Positions 1 to 10,949 of a DNA stretch of 64,000 nucleotides are shown piece after piece. The notes beneath the pieces were generated by a model, which saw only the letters and a list, made by a program, of their open reading frames with translations, searched no databases and was not told the origin of the DNA. The stretch comes from Mycosarcoma maydis (taxonomy: Eukaryota; Basidiomycota; Ustilaginomycetes; Ustilaginales): positions 1,364,001 through 1,428,000 of the forward strand of contig NC_026480.1 of NCBI RefSeq assembly GCF_000328475.2, read 5' to 3'. The position numbers and the translations under genes were made by a program. Positions within the stretch are counted from its first letter, which is position 1. Every line of letters begins with the position of its first letter.

Positions 1-441
1 TGATCTTCTTTGGCACTCCCGTCGGAACCGAGGGTCACACTGGTCGTCACACAGTACGTCCTGTCAGCGCACCAAATGAACCCAGTAAAGGAATCGCATC
101 ACTGACTTCACACTAACACTGATTTGTACCCAATGAAACAGGCCGATGACTACTTCAACATCCTTACCGGTAACCAATACGCTTTCCCAGCTGGTGCGCT
201 CAAGGCGGAGCACTACCCTGCCGGATCAGTGCACCATCTTCGCCGCGGAACGGTCAAGCAGTACATGATGCCTGAAGACGGCTGCTGGGCGCTCGAGCTT
301 GCTCAGGGCTGGATCCCACCCATGCTTCCCTTTGGTCTCGCCGATGTGCTCAGCTCGACGCTCGACCTGCCCACCTTTGGTATCACTGTCTGGATCACTG
401 CACGAGAAATGGTTGGCAATCTGCTCATCGGCAAGTTTTGA
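1..441 (+). CDS. ERG2: C-8 sterol isomerase, 3' part (partial)
   Basis: C-terminal part of the ergosterol-pathway delta8-delta7 sterol isomerase, an ER membrane enzyme of the ERG2/sigma-1 receptor family. The upstream exon is cut by the window edge. Positions 3-53 encode [17 protein letters not shown], the conserved family block. A GT-AG intron follows at 54-141 (GTACGT donor, CACTAAC branch-like site, ACAG acceptor), and the reading frame resumes in phase 0 at 142-441. The second exon contains the family's C-terminal blocks: a Pro-Ala-Gly segment, the [22 protein letters not shown] block and a hydrophobic end. The ERG2 match rests on two adjacent conserved blocks in the expected order. The first ATG after the intron (124) is only an in-frame codon inside intron sequence, not a start. 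Exons: <3..53, 142..441. Confidence 0.93.
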
Positions 442-558
442 GCTAAAGCCCATTCAATTAGCTGGGCCATACTGTAGGTGCTACACTGCCAATCGAATCA
501 AATCGCCAAGCGCAACCAGACACACCTGCTGTCCTTAGCCAAGTCGGGATGTCTGGCA

Positions 559-1128
559 TTAGAGAGGGATTGCAGATAGCGTCCGGCCATCCCACAGTTG
601 TCCTCGGGTCTCTAGAGGTCGCTTGCCGTGCTTTTCGGTCCAGGCTATGATCCCGCCTGTGAGAATGAGCACCTGTTGTGCAATGCTCTGCTGCGCCTGC
701 GTCTCTGAAGCATCGGCTTGAGTGTGGATCTTGACAAGCGCATCTGCCACCCATCCTGCAGCCCTCGTGCCTCTGCCCTTGCTTGAGTTGCAGTGAAAGA
801 TCAACTTGGGGATGGTCGAGAGCATTGGTGCTAACGTCGGGAGAGTCGCGGGTATAGAATGGGCTGGCAGATTGATGGCTGCCGGAAGTATGTACTATGA
901 GAGCAGAGAGCCTGTCAGTATCTGCGATATTTTTATTGAGAAGACAAAGGATCCACTTACTTCGCAGTCGGAACGTCGCACATCAATGACGATAAAGTCC
1001 TTGCCTGGTGTTTTGTTGGCATACCAAGCAGTGAGCTGATCTACGCTGATCGATCCGGGCTTGGACGTGGGCTCACCGTAGACCTTTTGCCATTCGGCTC
1101 GGTTGATTGGATGCTCTTCGGTTGTCAT
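559..1128 (-). CDS. Cdc25/rhodanese-like phosphatase (Ych1/Arr2 type)
   Basis: Small protein of 167 residues with a single rhodanese domain. Exon 1 is 1128..961 and exon 2 is 894..559. The 66-nt intron (960..895) has a GTAAGT donor, a TACTGAC branch site and a CATAG acceptor; an AG inside the branch site is not used because it leads to a stop. The first half holds FIVIDVRR, the rhodanese beta-strand with Asp. The second half holds the active-site loop HCNSSKGRG, a C-X5-R signature (Cys91, Arg97) as in Cdc25 phosphatases and fungal arsenate reductases rather than the shorter loop of sulfurtransferases. Inferred activity is phosphatase or arsenate reductase; substrate unknown. Start is the only sensible ATG. 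Gene lies tail-to-tail with ERG2 (117 bp). Confidence 0.85.
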
Positions 1129-1504
1129 TGTTGGATGATATGTCCAGAAATGATCGTCGCTTGGTCAGTGGATTGTGATAGTCACCGTCTTCCTTAGGGA
1201 TATGTTGCACAACATTAGTGTATGCTTCGGAGTCTGAGAGAGGACCGAGCCAATGGGGAATTTCAAATTCCCGATCTTGTCAGAGGCCGACCCCCGATAA
1301 TTACGATGTGGCTCCAGAGAAATTCGGCTATTCCGGTCGTGCTAATGTTGGAACGGGTTGGTTGTTGCGGTTGCGGGGTAAACGCTTGGGCCGGCTTTGC
1401 AACCAGTAGCATGTAGTCAACATCAATACTGGCTATCGCGCTCATTGTCAGTGGCACACTAGCATCATCGATGAACCAGAAAGATCAATCACTTCAAGAT
1501 CAAC
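1129..1504. promoter_or_regulatory. Divergent intergenic region between phosphatase and hydratase
   Basis: 376 bp separate the start codons of two divergently transcribed genes, so it must carry both promoters. No clear TATA box or known factor site stands out, and small reading frames here lack any recognisable protein feature. Confidence 0.5.
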
Positions 1505-2797
1505 ATGCTGCGATTACGACCTGTTGCAACGAGCGCTTGCTCCGCTGCCTCTCTACTGCATCGCTCTGCAGCATGCTATCCTAGAAGCGCGATCCGCTGC
1601 TACTCTACAAGCATTGGCCCAACACAGCTAGTGTCGCTGGATACTTTGTCCGACATCGCCAAAACCGAGCATGGGTCGGCTTCGCCATATGATGAGCACA
1701 TTTCGGTGCTGACGCTCAACCGTGCGCCTGCCAAGAATGCCATCTCGAAGGCACTTTTGGCGGAGATGGATCAACACGTCACGTCGCTGCTCACCTCGTC
1801 TACGGTTCGAACGCTGTTGATCCGCTCTTCCGTGAGCGGAACGTTCTGCGCCGGTGCAGATCTCAAGGAGCGCAAAGGAATGTCAAAAGCGGAAGTGGAT
1901 GCGTTCTTACTGGGCTTGCGGAAAGTGTTCACCAATGTGTCACGATTGCCGATGCCTACGATTGCCTGTCTCGATGGATTGGCTATGGGCGGAGGGCTGG
2001 AGCTCGCGCTCACGTGTGATCTGAGGATTGCCGGACCCGCAGCAACGAGGCTGGGCTTGACCGAGACAAAGCTTGGCATCATTCCTGGCGCCGGCGGAAC
2101 GAGCAGGTTGACCAGATTGGTGGGAGCTGCTCGTGCAAAAGAGCTCATCTTCAGTGCCAAACTCGTTGATGCGGTCGAGGCAAGTCGAATCGGGTTTGTC
2201 GACATTGTCGCTCAGGAAGGTGACGATACAGCTGCCTTCAACAAGGGAGTACAGCTTGCAAGATCGTTCGCTAAGAATGGTAAGTTCCGCGGATCTCTCT
2301 CTCTTTATCTTGTATTTTGCCGTTCCGCTTGGCTTGAGAACCGAATGAGTCGATGCAAAGGCGCAAAGGGCTCGAATCTGGATGTCAGGATGGCAAGTGT
2401 GGGATTAATACTCAGACCTCGAAGCTCAGCATTGTTTGCTGCAGGCTATTGAAGCGGGATGGCGTAAACACATGGATCGGTCAAGTCTATCCACGCCGAA
2501 CATCAAGTCCGCATAGCGATTTCTTCCACAAATGGCTTGTTTGAATGCGCCAAGACCTAACAGTTGTGACTGATATTTCTCAAACTTGATCTTTTTTTTG
2601 GTTTCTTGCTGTTTTTCGCAGGACCACTAGCGGTGCGAGCTGCTAAGCTTGCGATCGACAAGGGCGAACAGATGGACCCTGAGACGGCGCTTGACTTTGA
2701 GCGCCAATGCTATGAGACGATTCTTGGCACCAAGGATCGTCTGGAAGGGCTCAAAGCGTTTGCTGAAAAGCGGGAGCCCGAGTACCGAGGCGAGTAG
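1505..2797 (+). CDS. Mitochondrial enoyl-CoA hydratase/isomerase family (AUH-like)
   Basis: Crotonase-fold hydratase of 316 residues. Exon 1 is 1505..2279, intron 2280..2621, exon 2 2622..2797 (phase 1 junction). The first about 37 residues are rich in Arg, Ser and Ala and lack acids, a mitochondrial presequence ending near RCYSTS. Crotonase motifs follow: GTFCAGADLKE (oxyanion-hole segment), AMGGGLELALTCDLRIA and GIIPGAGGTSRL, then a C-terminal helix with TALDFERQCYETILGT. Closest known group is AUH/methylglutaconyl-CoA hydratase (leucine breakdown) or short-chain enoyl-CoA hydratase; which of the two is inference. The 342-nt intron is two to five times longer than others in the window, and the reading frame stays open 173 nt into it, so an unspliced form would give a truncated protein. 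Confidence 0.9.
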
Positions 2798-5063
2798 TTA
2801 GAGACTTGCAAGTGTCGCTGCATGCAGAGCTGCTCTTCGACATGAGCCACGACGGCAACTCGAGCCGCTTTTGGAATAGATAGAAGAATTCTAGTTCAGG
2901 TCTGGTCACGGATTTGTCATGAGTGAGTGGATTTTTCTGATCAATAAATATATATCCAGTAATTCGCTTGAAGGCTCTGGCATAGTAAGAGGATGCACGA
3001 CTACCTTGAGAATCCCTCTTAAAAGAGAAAGTCAGTCGGAGTTGCGTTTATGTTAGTGCAGCTGCTGTCAAAGTGACAATTCAAGGTTCGCGTTCGTGAT
3101 TCGTGATTGTTGTACGACGGCGTTCGAGTAGCGAGTGAAACCGTGTTTCATATCACCTTCAGCCCCGCTTACTGTTCTCCGACTGGCTAGCATGAGAAAT
3201 TGAAGCTGAGACACGATCGTACTTGTGACTCGTTGCGAAATGTGTTTGCTCACCGCCACGACGTGGTACCTCTCAAGTCTAGTATTCAGGTACCTCAGCG
3301 GCTATCTGTAACACTGCAGTGCTATAAGGCATATCTCGTTGTTTTTCAACATGCTGGTTCCTAGTTGTTGACCGTGCCTGGTCCAATCTTTGCTCTTTGT
3401 GTTCTCCTCAGAAGAGTCAAGGTCGATCTGGCATCTCGGAGATGCGTCTATCTGCATAAACGATGTGATTGACAGAACAAAGTATCGTGCAAGTGCTACA
3501 AGAAAGACGGAAGACGGAAGAGACTATCGTGCAGAGAGCTACAAGAAAACCTCTTCTCGCCTCGGATGCTGAGCGTCAAATCCGACCACATTCGTGATGT
3601 AGCCTTCCGAAAACAGCATATTGGCAGCAGTCGAGAAAGCTACCAATGTTGAATTTGCGTTCACCCATCATTCGTGATTGCGGTCCCACTTTGTTGGAAG
3701 TGCTGCTCAAACCAACGGCGACAGTCAAGCGCACCTTTTAGGTAGGACGGTGGACCAGGTTTCTTGCTTCGTGTCCTGACCTTTATCTGTGGTGGCTGCT
3801 TGAGGTTAGCAAGAACAAGGAACGAGTCTGTGCGAGCCAGAGCAGAGCCCAAGTCCGTGAGTGTAGCCATGCGTGATGTTTCATGTCACATTCAGATTCT
3901 GGATGTTGGTATTCAAGTAGAAAGCAGTGAATCCCCGTTTTCTATAATCGTAAGTAAAAAATAAAAACAAAAAAGCCAAAGCATTCAAATACTGTATGCG
4001 GATTACTCAAGTCACTTTCTGCTGCAGCAAAATCACAATCACAGTCATGAATCGTATCTCGTAAATCGCGAATCGTGAATGCAACCCCACTTTCGCTTGT
4101 TCAATGATCGGCAACGTCGTACCCGAAACGGAAACAAGACCGAATTGTTCAGCTTCCTTGTTCTCTTGGTCCATAACGTAGGTCCATAACGTAGATAGAG
4201 CTACACAGGAAAGCTTGCTCACTTCGGATGACAGCGCTAGAAGAAGCTGTCGCCGGTTAGTATGATAACACTGCTGAACTTGAGACTGGGACAAAGAAGA
4301 GAGTCGGTGATGCCTGTTCAACAGCGGCTGAGCGGCGGTTTCACATTTGCAGGTCTGCTAGCCGCCTGGATTATCCAGCTTGTGGTTCTGCATGCTTGAT
4401 TGTCTTGCTTCTTTATCCGTCAGCAAAACGTGGATTCAATCAACAGCATCCATCCACAACTGTCTCGAACTAAGCCTTTCTCTCCTTTTCCGCTTCCGCT
4501 GGGCTTGGCTCAAGTCTGTGCCCACACGCAATCCATCTCTGTAAGCGCTGCCGCCAACGCTCCTCAACCGCCTTCCACCATCTCTTTGCTCTGCTTCCTT
4601 CTTGGGTCCATACCTCGTCTTGCTGCCATTCCGCCTAGGGCTGGGCTGCTCTTCCGTGGTTTTCTGGTGCGCTGCATCGCTCACACTACACTTGACCCTA
4701 GCCTCTTCATCCATCCATAAACTTCCCCCAGGTTACATCAACACCATTCAAACTCCGTCCGCGCCTCACCTGCTTGATTGCGCCTTTCCTGTCATCCTGT
4801 GGGTTTGCCCTGCGCATCACGTCGTTAGTTTTGTCCAGCAATCACTGTCTGAATACTTGCCACAAATCCCACGAGGGGCCTCCAATTGTTGTGCCGTCGT
4901 GTTTTGTGTGCCATAGTTTCGTTCTCAGTCTGCCGCTGCTCTTGCTCGCTCAGACGATTCTCCCGGTCAAACCCCCGGTCAACCAGCTTTGCTCATTCAG
5001 TTCCTTCTGTCCAGTGCGTCTGCCCGTCCCTGTTTGGGAACTCGTCCATATATACTCGAAAAA
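2798..5063. other. Gene-free 2.3 kb with dispersed heptamer repeats and pyrimidine-rich leader
   Basis: No supportable gene. Copies of the window-wide repeat occur at 3093-3108 (two tandem units), 3670-3679 and 4071-4080. From about 4440 to 5060 the + strand is strikingly C/T-rich, as in long fungal promoters and 5' leaders; it precedes the acyl-CoA ligase start. Short frames here (for example 4400-4720) are composition artefacts. Confidence 0.5.
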
Positions 5064-7208
5064 ATGTTGCAAGTCGTTCGCAGTCTCTTGTACCGCCTCC
5101 TCGATCTCTTGTACGCCTTTGTCGAACACTTGCCCTTCTCATCCTCCGCCATCCCCTCAACTCGGCAAGAGTCAAGCTCGACCTTCACCGCTCAACCTCT
5201 CCTGCTCTACGCAGCGATTCTTGTCGTCTCACTCTTTGTTCTCAACGTCTTTCGAGCGGCGCTGACCGACTACCACCGCAAGTTTTACCTAGAACCCAGC
5301 ACAATGATCATCAAGTCACCCCACGTCTTCACCGCCCCTACCAACTATACTCTTCCCGAGTTCCTCTTCAAGCCCATCGACATCGCTGCATGCAAGGAGC
5401 GCGCAAACGATCCCCTTCTCTACCCTGCTGAGCCCGAGGTCACGGGTCGTCCCGATGCGAAGCCTCTCTCGCTCGTCGATGTGCGCGAATATGCCACCAA
5501 CCTCGCCTCGGCGCTCATCTCGGGTTCCACCGAGTCCGGTCGCAAGTACGGCAAAGGTGATGTGGTTGGCATCAATGCCGCCAACACACACGACTACCTC
5601 GCCTGCGCACTAGGTATCATGATGACTGGCGCAAGTGTTGCTCTCTTCAATCCGTCTTACAAGCCCATTGAACTCGCACACCAGATTCGAATGGTCAAGG
5701 CCACCGCTGTCATTACCACCGCAGCTTCGTACAAATCCACTCAGGAGGCCGCTCAACAGGCTGCCGTGAAGGGTGAAGACAGCCTTGAACACCTCGCTAC
5801 ACCTCCTGAAATCCTTGTGTTCGAGGAGAGCCACGATGTTTCCATCTCCAAGATCCTCAAAGTGGGAAAGGATGAGTTGCCAGAGACCCGTACATTGCTG
5901 GACAATGTCAAGCTGGACCCCAAGACCACCACGGCTGTCTTTTGCTTTTCCTCGGGTACCACCGGTGGTCCCAAGGCGGTCATGCTCTCGCACTATGCCA
6001 TTGTGGCCAACATCATCCAGGCTTCTTTTGCCATGCTCGACCGTGTCAACGACCCTCTCATTGACGAGGATAACTGGTACGCTGGCGGCCGAGAACTTCT
6101 CCTCGGCTACTTTACTACTCGCGTCTCCGAAACCTGGAACACTGCTGCCGATGCGGTCAACACCGTCACCGAAAAGCTCGGTGGTGTCCAGTTGGCGCCT
6201 CGTCTCAGCCGTGGCGAGTTCCACCTGGGTCTCTTGCCTCTCTTCCACTGCTACGGTCTGCTGATGGGCTTTATGAACCTTCACACAGCTACACCTACCA
6301 TTGTGCTGCCAAGATTTGCGCTTGACGTCTTCCTGGCCACCGTCCAGCGCCATCGCATCACTTTCTGCTTTGTCGTCCCACCGATCCTCCTCGCTCTTGC
6401 CAAGCATCCTAGTGTCGCCAACTACGACCTTCGCTCGCTCACCAAAGTCAGCTCTGGTGCTGCATCACTCCCACACGAACTGCGCTTGGCAGTCAAGAAG
6501 CGTCTGGGCATCGACTCGACCGACGGCTACGGCATGTCGGAAATGTCGCCCCTCGTCTGCAGTCAGAACACCAAGGACATCGAACACTATCCGGGTACCG
6601 TCGGCCAGCTTGTACCTGGCACCGAAGCTAAAGTGATCGGTCCGGATGGCAAAGAGGTGGGCTTTGACGAGGAGGGCGAACTCTGCCTGCGAGGACCCCA
6701 AATGATGCAGGGTTATCTGAACAACGATGAAGCCAACGTCAAGACGTTCATCCCGTCCATAGACGATCCCGGCCGCTTCCTGCGCACGGGCGACATTGTC
6801 AAAGTGAACAAGGACGGCTTTGTCACCATCACCGATCGTTTGAAGGATGTAATCAAGTACAATGGTTTCCAAGTTCCACCTTCGGAGCTCGAAGCGATCA
6901 TGTTCAAAGAGGATCGAGTGGGCGACTGCGCGGTGCTCGGCGTTCCGGATCAAGAAGGTACCGAATTGCCATGGGCTTTCGTCGTCCTCAGCCCCAAAAC
7001 CAAAGAAGAGATTGGCGACGACGAGGACAAGAAGAATCAACTGGAAAAAGAGTTGCTCGACTTTGTCAACCAACGCGTCAACGCCAACTACAAGAAGCTT
7101 CGTGGTTTGACATGGCTCGATGCGCTTCCCAAATCCGCTTCGGGCAAGATCCTAAAGAAGGACATCCGAGCCATGGTCGAACAGCACAAGTTGAGCGCTC
7201 GCAAGTAA
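5064..7208 (+). CDS. AMP-dependent acyl-CoA synthetase / 4-coumarate-CoA ligase-like, N-terminally membrane anchored
   Basis: ANL-superfamily adenylating enzyme of 715 residues. The ATG at 5064 follows CGAAAAA, a good fungal context; the frame opens earlier but only with non-ATG codons, and a shorter start exists at 5304. A hydrophobic segment at about residues 49-68 suggests an anchor in ER, peroxisome or lipid-droplet membrane. Motifs: phosphate-binding loop SSGTTGGPKAVMLSH near residue 295, YGMSEMSPL (A5), GDIVKVNKDGFVTITDRLKD (A7/A8 hinge with catalytic Asp/Arg), and PKSASGKILKKDIR containing the A10 catalytic Lys. It activates a carboxylic acid as acyl-AMP and then acyl-CoA; fatty or aryl acid cannot be decided. 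Relative to typical about 550-residue 4CL proteins it is long at the N-terminus and has an insert around 6050-6200. No PTS1 at the C-terminus (ends SARK). Confidence 0.9.
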   Translation: MLQVVRSLLYRLLDLLYAFVEHLPFSSSAIPSTRQESSSTFTAQPLLLYAAILVVSLFVLNVFRAALTDYHRKFYLEPSTMIIKSPHVFTAPTNYTLPEFLFKPIDIAACKERANDPLLYPAEPEVTGRPDAKPLSLVDVREYATNLASALISGSTESGRKYGKGDVVGINAANTHDYLACALGIMMTGASVALFNPSYKPIELAHQIRMVKATAVITTAASYKSTQEAAQQAAVKGEDSLEHLATPPEILVFEESHDVSISKILKVGKDELPETRTLLDNVKLDPKTTTAVFCFSSGTTGGPKAVMLSHYAIVANIIQASFAMLDRVNDPLIDEDNWYAGGRELLLGYFTTRVSETWNTAADAVNTVTEKLGGVQLAPRLSRGEFHLGLLPLFHCYGLLMGFMNLHTATPTIVLPRFALDVFLATVQRHRITFCFVVPPILLALAKHPSVANYDLRSLTKVSSGAASLPHELRLAVKKRLGIDSTDGYGMSEMSPLVCSQNTKDIEHYPGTVGQLVPGTEAKVIGPDGKEVGFDEEGELCLRGPQMMQGYLNNDEANVKTFIPSIDDPGRFLRTGDIVKVNKDGFVTITDRLKDVIKYNGFQVPPSELEAIMFKEDRVGDCAVLGVPDQEGTELPWAFVVLSPKTKEEIGDDEDKKNQLEKELLDFVNQRVNANYKKLRGLTWLDALPKSASGKILKKDIRAMVEQHKLSARK

Positions 7209-7461
7209 TTTTCCCTCGCCATCCTCGATCGACGACCCACGATCCATGTCCCTTTGCTTTCCGTGTTCGACTTTGATTCAAGCTGGTTGGATTTTTCGTT
7301 TCGTTTTTCGCTGTACTTGTAGCAGAAGGATTTTTGTTTTGGTCATCTTGCAATTAATTTCATGACTATCATCCATGTTTGACGAGATGGATTCACGATT
7401 GTGATATGCATGAGGTGGTCTACGATCACGAATCTGGCTTGAATCGACTGAGGAGACAAGT
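7209..7461. other. Convergent 3' intergenic spacer
   Basis: 253 bp between the stop codons of the acyl-CoA ligase and the sphingomyelinase. It contains one ATTCACGATT repeat core at 7391-7400 and T-rich stretches typical of 3' processing sites. Confidence 0.4.
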
Positions 7462-9783
7462 CTAGGATTGAACGGAACCAAAGCCCTGTTTGCACTGTTT
7501 GCCCAAGATCGCAGAGCCTGATTGCATGTAGCAGATCTTTGCACTTACACAATCGTCGGTGGTGCACTCGGGACTCTTGGGGCTGTTTCTACCTTGGTAT
7601 ACGGTGAACTGCTGGACGAGGTGCTTTCTGACCGCCATCTCTTCTGTCAATTTGGCCCAGAACGTCGCATTGAGCGGCACATTGCTCGGCCAAATGGCAT
7701 CTCCTCCGATGGAATGAGACGAGTTGGCGTCGGAAGCCGAGAAGTTGGAATAAGCCGAGCGGGCCGAATAGAGGTACTCGTAGACGGGACCGTGCGAGGT
7801 GGATGCGAGATTGGCGAATGTGGGGACAGGTGTGTAGAACTGATGGTAGTCCATCACCTCGTATGTGCTGGCATTTACGTGCATGATACGCAGTGCTGGG
7901 TTCACATTGTTGCCAGGCGTCACCGAGGGCGCCATGAAGCTCACCGCTTTCGCAAAGCCTGCCGCTTTGCTAGTACCATTGTTAGCGTAGAAGATGTTGA
8001 ACTGGTCCTCGTGTGTGTGGCCGAAGAAGATGTGCGCAACCACATGCGGCGCGAACCGATCCACGACCTGGTAGAAGAGGTTCGTCGGATTGTCCAGAGG
8101 ATTACTTCCATCCCACCCAGTCAAAACGTGTCCCACGATCCAAACTCGCTCTCCGCGCTCTTCCGCGTGAAACAGCTCGTCCGTAAGGAACCGAAGACTT
8201 CCCGAAAAGTCGGGATTCTGCGTATGTATCATGTTGAATACGTTGTTCTTGTACCAAAAGTCCGTGTTGATCGCAATGATACGCAACCCTTTTCGCGGTG
8301 TAACCGAATATCCAGCATAGTGCGAGCGCACCTGTTCAGCCTCGGCATGATCGAACCATCCTTCTGCCTCCCAGAGACGCGCAAGATTGTCCCAGTCCCA
8401 AGACAGTTGATCAGATCGTCCGTCTGGCAACGCTCCTTGCGAGGCGAAATCAGAGGGCGACGAATCGTGGTTTCCAATCGCATTGAACACGGGCCCTTTA
8501 CCGAGCATGGCACGAATCGAATCGTATAAACTTTGATGCGTGTACTTGACCAAGTCTTGAGAGATGTACTGCGCGAGATCATGAACCACCATGTCACCCG
8601 TATGGATAGTCATGTCGACCTGCTCACCTCCGTTAAGCGGCGTCACAGCTTCCAGCGTGGACAAGGTCAAGCTCCAAGGTGTATCGCAATGAAAGTTGCC
8701 CCAGTAGTTTGAAACCTCCGAGATGTTGGATTTCGGCAGCGTTCCTTGCCTGAAGTTACCACTGCTCAGAGTAGAATTATACGCGTCCGCACGACAACAC
8801 CTTCCGTTGGTGCAAGACGCCTCACCCCCCACGAAGAAGCGCGGATCAATGTGGATGTCCGACATGTGCAGCACGCGCAGATGCTTGCCGTTTTTCGTGG
8901 GCGTACCAACATTGGTGTTGTACGAAGAAGGAGGAGTGCGCTTGCCGTGGAACCACTTGTCGAAGAACGTTTCGTCCAGGTGACGCGGTTTGGGAAGCGT
9001 GCAGTTCGAGGTGGAAGATCCGACAACGATGTTGCAGATGTACTGTGCGTCGGTGCTGTCGGGTGATGTAAAGTCGGCGTAGCTGAGAACCTGAGTGTAT
9101 ACGGAGCCGAGCACTTGCGGTGCGTACGTCTTTGCACAGCTCGAGGCAGACTTGTACGAGTACTTGGTGCACAGTTCGACTAGCATTGAGGGCACTTCCT
9201 GGGGAGATTGGCGAGCGAGCGTCTGGCCAACCTTGAGCGCAGAGGCGCACTTTGTACAGTTGGTACCGGATGAAGCAAAGATATCGGTGAGCTGCTTTCG
9301 TACTTTAGAAGCAATCTCGGGAGAAGCAGCCCCAGTGGCTACCGGGTAGATGGCTTCCGAAGGCGACGGACCAAGAGGGAGGATGGTGGGGTTGGCGAGG
9401 AGATCCGAGAAGACCGAATGGCGTGCGACATCGGTGACAATAGGTCGAGGCTCAGCAGTCATGGACTTGGGGTCGTTGTAATACGAAGCAAAGATGGAAG
9501 TTGGAAAGGCACTCGATGCTGTGTAGGCCGATGTCTGCAGCTCGAAACCACCTGCCATGGCGTCAGATGAGGGTGTTGTAGCATCGTTACGAGCAGCAAA
9601 GCGAGCAGGTGAGGATGCAGCCAGTTGCACAAGGCCCAGTACGGCAGCTAGAGATGCGACGACCTTCATCCTGTACCAAACCGGCTGTATCCACGATGAA
9701 GAAGAAGGGCAAGATGTTGTTGTGGATGGGGACGCAAGGTCTTTATCGTCCAGAAGGGGCGTCTTTTCTAGGTCGTACGACAT
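7462..9783 (-). CDS. Acid sphingomyelinase-like phosphodiesterase (saposin B plus metallophosphatase)
   Basis: Predicted to cleave phosphodiesters such as sphingomyelin or inositol-phosphoceramide head groups in a vacuolar or extracellular compartment. A saposin-B domain (six-Cys pattern beginning NCTKCASALK, roughly residues 165-250) precedes a calcineurin-like phosphatase domain with all five metal blocks in order: MSDIHIDPRF, HTGDMVVHD, AIGNHDS, VGHVLTG and GHTHEDQF. Many NxS/T sites and Cys indicate a lumenal enzyme. Start is uncertain: ATG 9783 (773 aa) gives a short tail with acidic dileucine motif EKTPLL, then a hydrophobic anchor; ATG 9669 (735 aa) would give a conventional signal peptide beginning MKVVASLAAVLG. 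The frame stays open to 10077 with further upstream ATGs. Family assignment is firm; substrate is inference. Confidence 0.9.
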   Translation of the reverse strand: MSYDLEKTPLLDDKDLASPSTTTSCPSSSSWIQPVWYRMKVVASLAAVLGLVQLAASSPARFAARNDATTPSSDAMAGGFELQTSAYTASSAFPTSIFASYYNDPKSMTAEPRPIVTDVARHSVFSDLLANPTILPLGPSPSEAIYPVATGAASPEIASKVRKQLTDIFASSGTNCTKCASALKVGQTLARQSPQEVPSMLVELCTKYSYKSASSCAKTYAPQVLGSVYTQVLSYADFTSPDSTDAQYICNIVVGSSTSNCTLPKPRHLDETFFDKWFHGKRTPPSSYNTNVGTPTKNGKHLRVLHMSDIHIDPRFFVGGEASCTNGRCCRADAYNSTLSSGNFRQGTLPKSNISEVSNYWGNFHCDTPWSLTLSTLEAVTPLNGGEQVDMTIHTGDMVVHDLAQYISQDLVKYTHQSLYDSIRAMLGKGPVFNAIGNHDSSPSDFASQGALPDGRSDQLSWDWDNLARLWEAEGWFDHAEAEQVRSHYAGYSVTPRKGLRIIAINTDFWYKNNVFNMIHTQNPDFSGSLRFLTDELFHAEERGERVWIVGHVLTGWDGSNPLDNPTNLFYQVVDRFAPHVVAHIFFGHTHEDQFNIFYANNGTSKAAGFAKAVSFMAPSVTPGNNVNPALRIMHVNASTYEVMDYHQFYTPVPTFANLASTSHGPVYEYLYSARSAYSNFSASDANSSHSIGGDAIWPSNVPLNATFWAKLTEEMAVRKHLVQQFTVYQGRNSPKSPECTTDDCVSAKICYMQSGSAILGKQCKQGFGSVQS

Positions 9784-10949
9784 CCTGGAATGCATCCTCT
9801 CTTCAGAGTGTGAGGAGGATTCGGCGGGCTTTTGCGCCGATTGCCCTCTACAGCAAGCTGGAAAGAGGCGCCGAAGAACCGCTGATGGTCTATCAAATAC
9901 ATGCTCGAAGCGAGAACCTTCGACTTTTCTTTTCAAAACAGCTAGTGCGCTCAGATCATTCTGGCCTACCATTCGCTGAGGCAGTATGGTCACGTCTCTC
10001 ATTGTCACCAGATCATCCTCCGACTGCACACATGTCCAGACAGATTGCTCTTGGGAGAACACATAATGCTCGATCAATTCAATCGAGAACGGTGGTGCGG
10101 CATAAGCATCAAGGTCCGTTCAGAAGCGTGGTCGATTCAGTGATTGAGAGCACGTTTTCAGGGTCCACCCACGTTCTCGTGTCTGACGGTAGATACCTCG
10201 AAGCTCAGCTCACCAAACGGATCAAGCATTCGAATGCAGCGACGCAGCAACAGTCGCATTGCATATGAACGTGACATGATGCAAAGATGACTCGCAGACC
10301 TGCTTCTCTGATTGCTCCGACCAGGTTCCGCCGGCGAAACGCCTCATCGTCTTTGTTCATTGCTTTTGTGTCGCACTTTCACGATTCACTTTTCAGCGAC
10401 ATTGACCGGCTCGGAGTCATGAGTCTTTGGTATCTCGGATTGCTACTGTGTTGAAGCATCGGGCATGTCACTGGACAGATTCAAGATTGCCGCCTCAAAA
10501 AAGTCAGCTCAGCTGCCTCCTGCAGAGATAACGTTGTCCACAATACCATTATTCAAGCTATCATCATACAAGGATGCGGGTGCAGGCTCCTGCGGCGTGC
10601 GACTCTCCATCTGTGGCATCAACGGAATCTGATGTCTGATCCTCGCTCGACCCACCTCGCTTCTGCCAGCTGCTGCAGCTATATCGCCTAACTCTGCAAC
10701 GCCAACAGTCAGCAACCGACGTTCCAAGGATATTACCACGGTTACCAACATGTGGAGATTTCTGGTTTCACCGCCAAGACAAACAACTTCTCTTGCCAGT
10801 TATGGGTCGCGCACAGACTCTGCGAGCTTGAGATGAATCCGCATATTCTTAATGGGTGTTTCAGCATCACTTGACTCTTTTCCTCCATCTGTGATCGAAA
10901 AACAAATCAGCCCAGCACCTCCCTCGCACGCTTCGAAGGAATCGTAAGC
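9784..10949. promoter_or_regulatory. Divergent region between sphingomyelinase and epoxide hydrolase
   Basis: About 1.2 kb between divergent start codons. The first 300 bp stay open in the sphingomyelinase frame and could be a coding extension or 5' UTR. The rest holds only short frames without recognisable features (for example 10509-10751 on the minus strand). Confidence 0.4.

Noticed and set aside
5610..6407. 265-codon minus-strand frame
   Set aside because: Antisense shadow of the adenylation domain; no recognisable motif.
7522..8529. 335-codon + strand frame
   Set aside because: Antisense to the metallophosphatase domain of the sphingomyelinase; no domain, arises from codon bias of the opposite strand.
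9609..10268. 219-codon + strand frame
   Set aside because: Overlaps the sphingomyelinase N-terminus in antisense and has no protein features.
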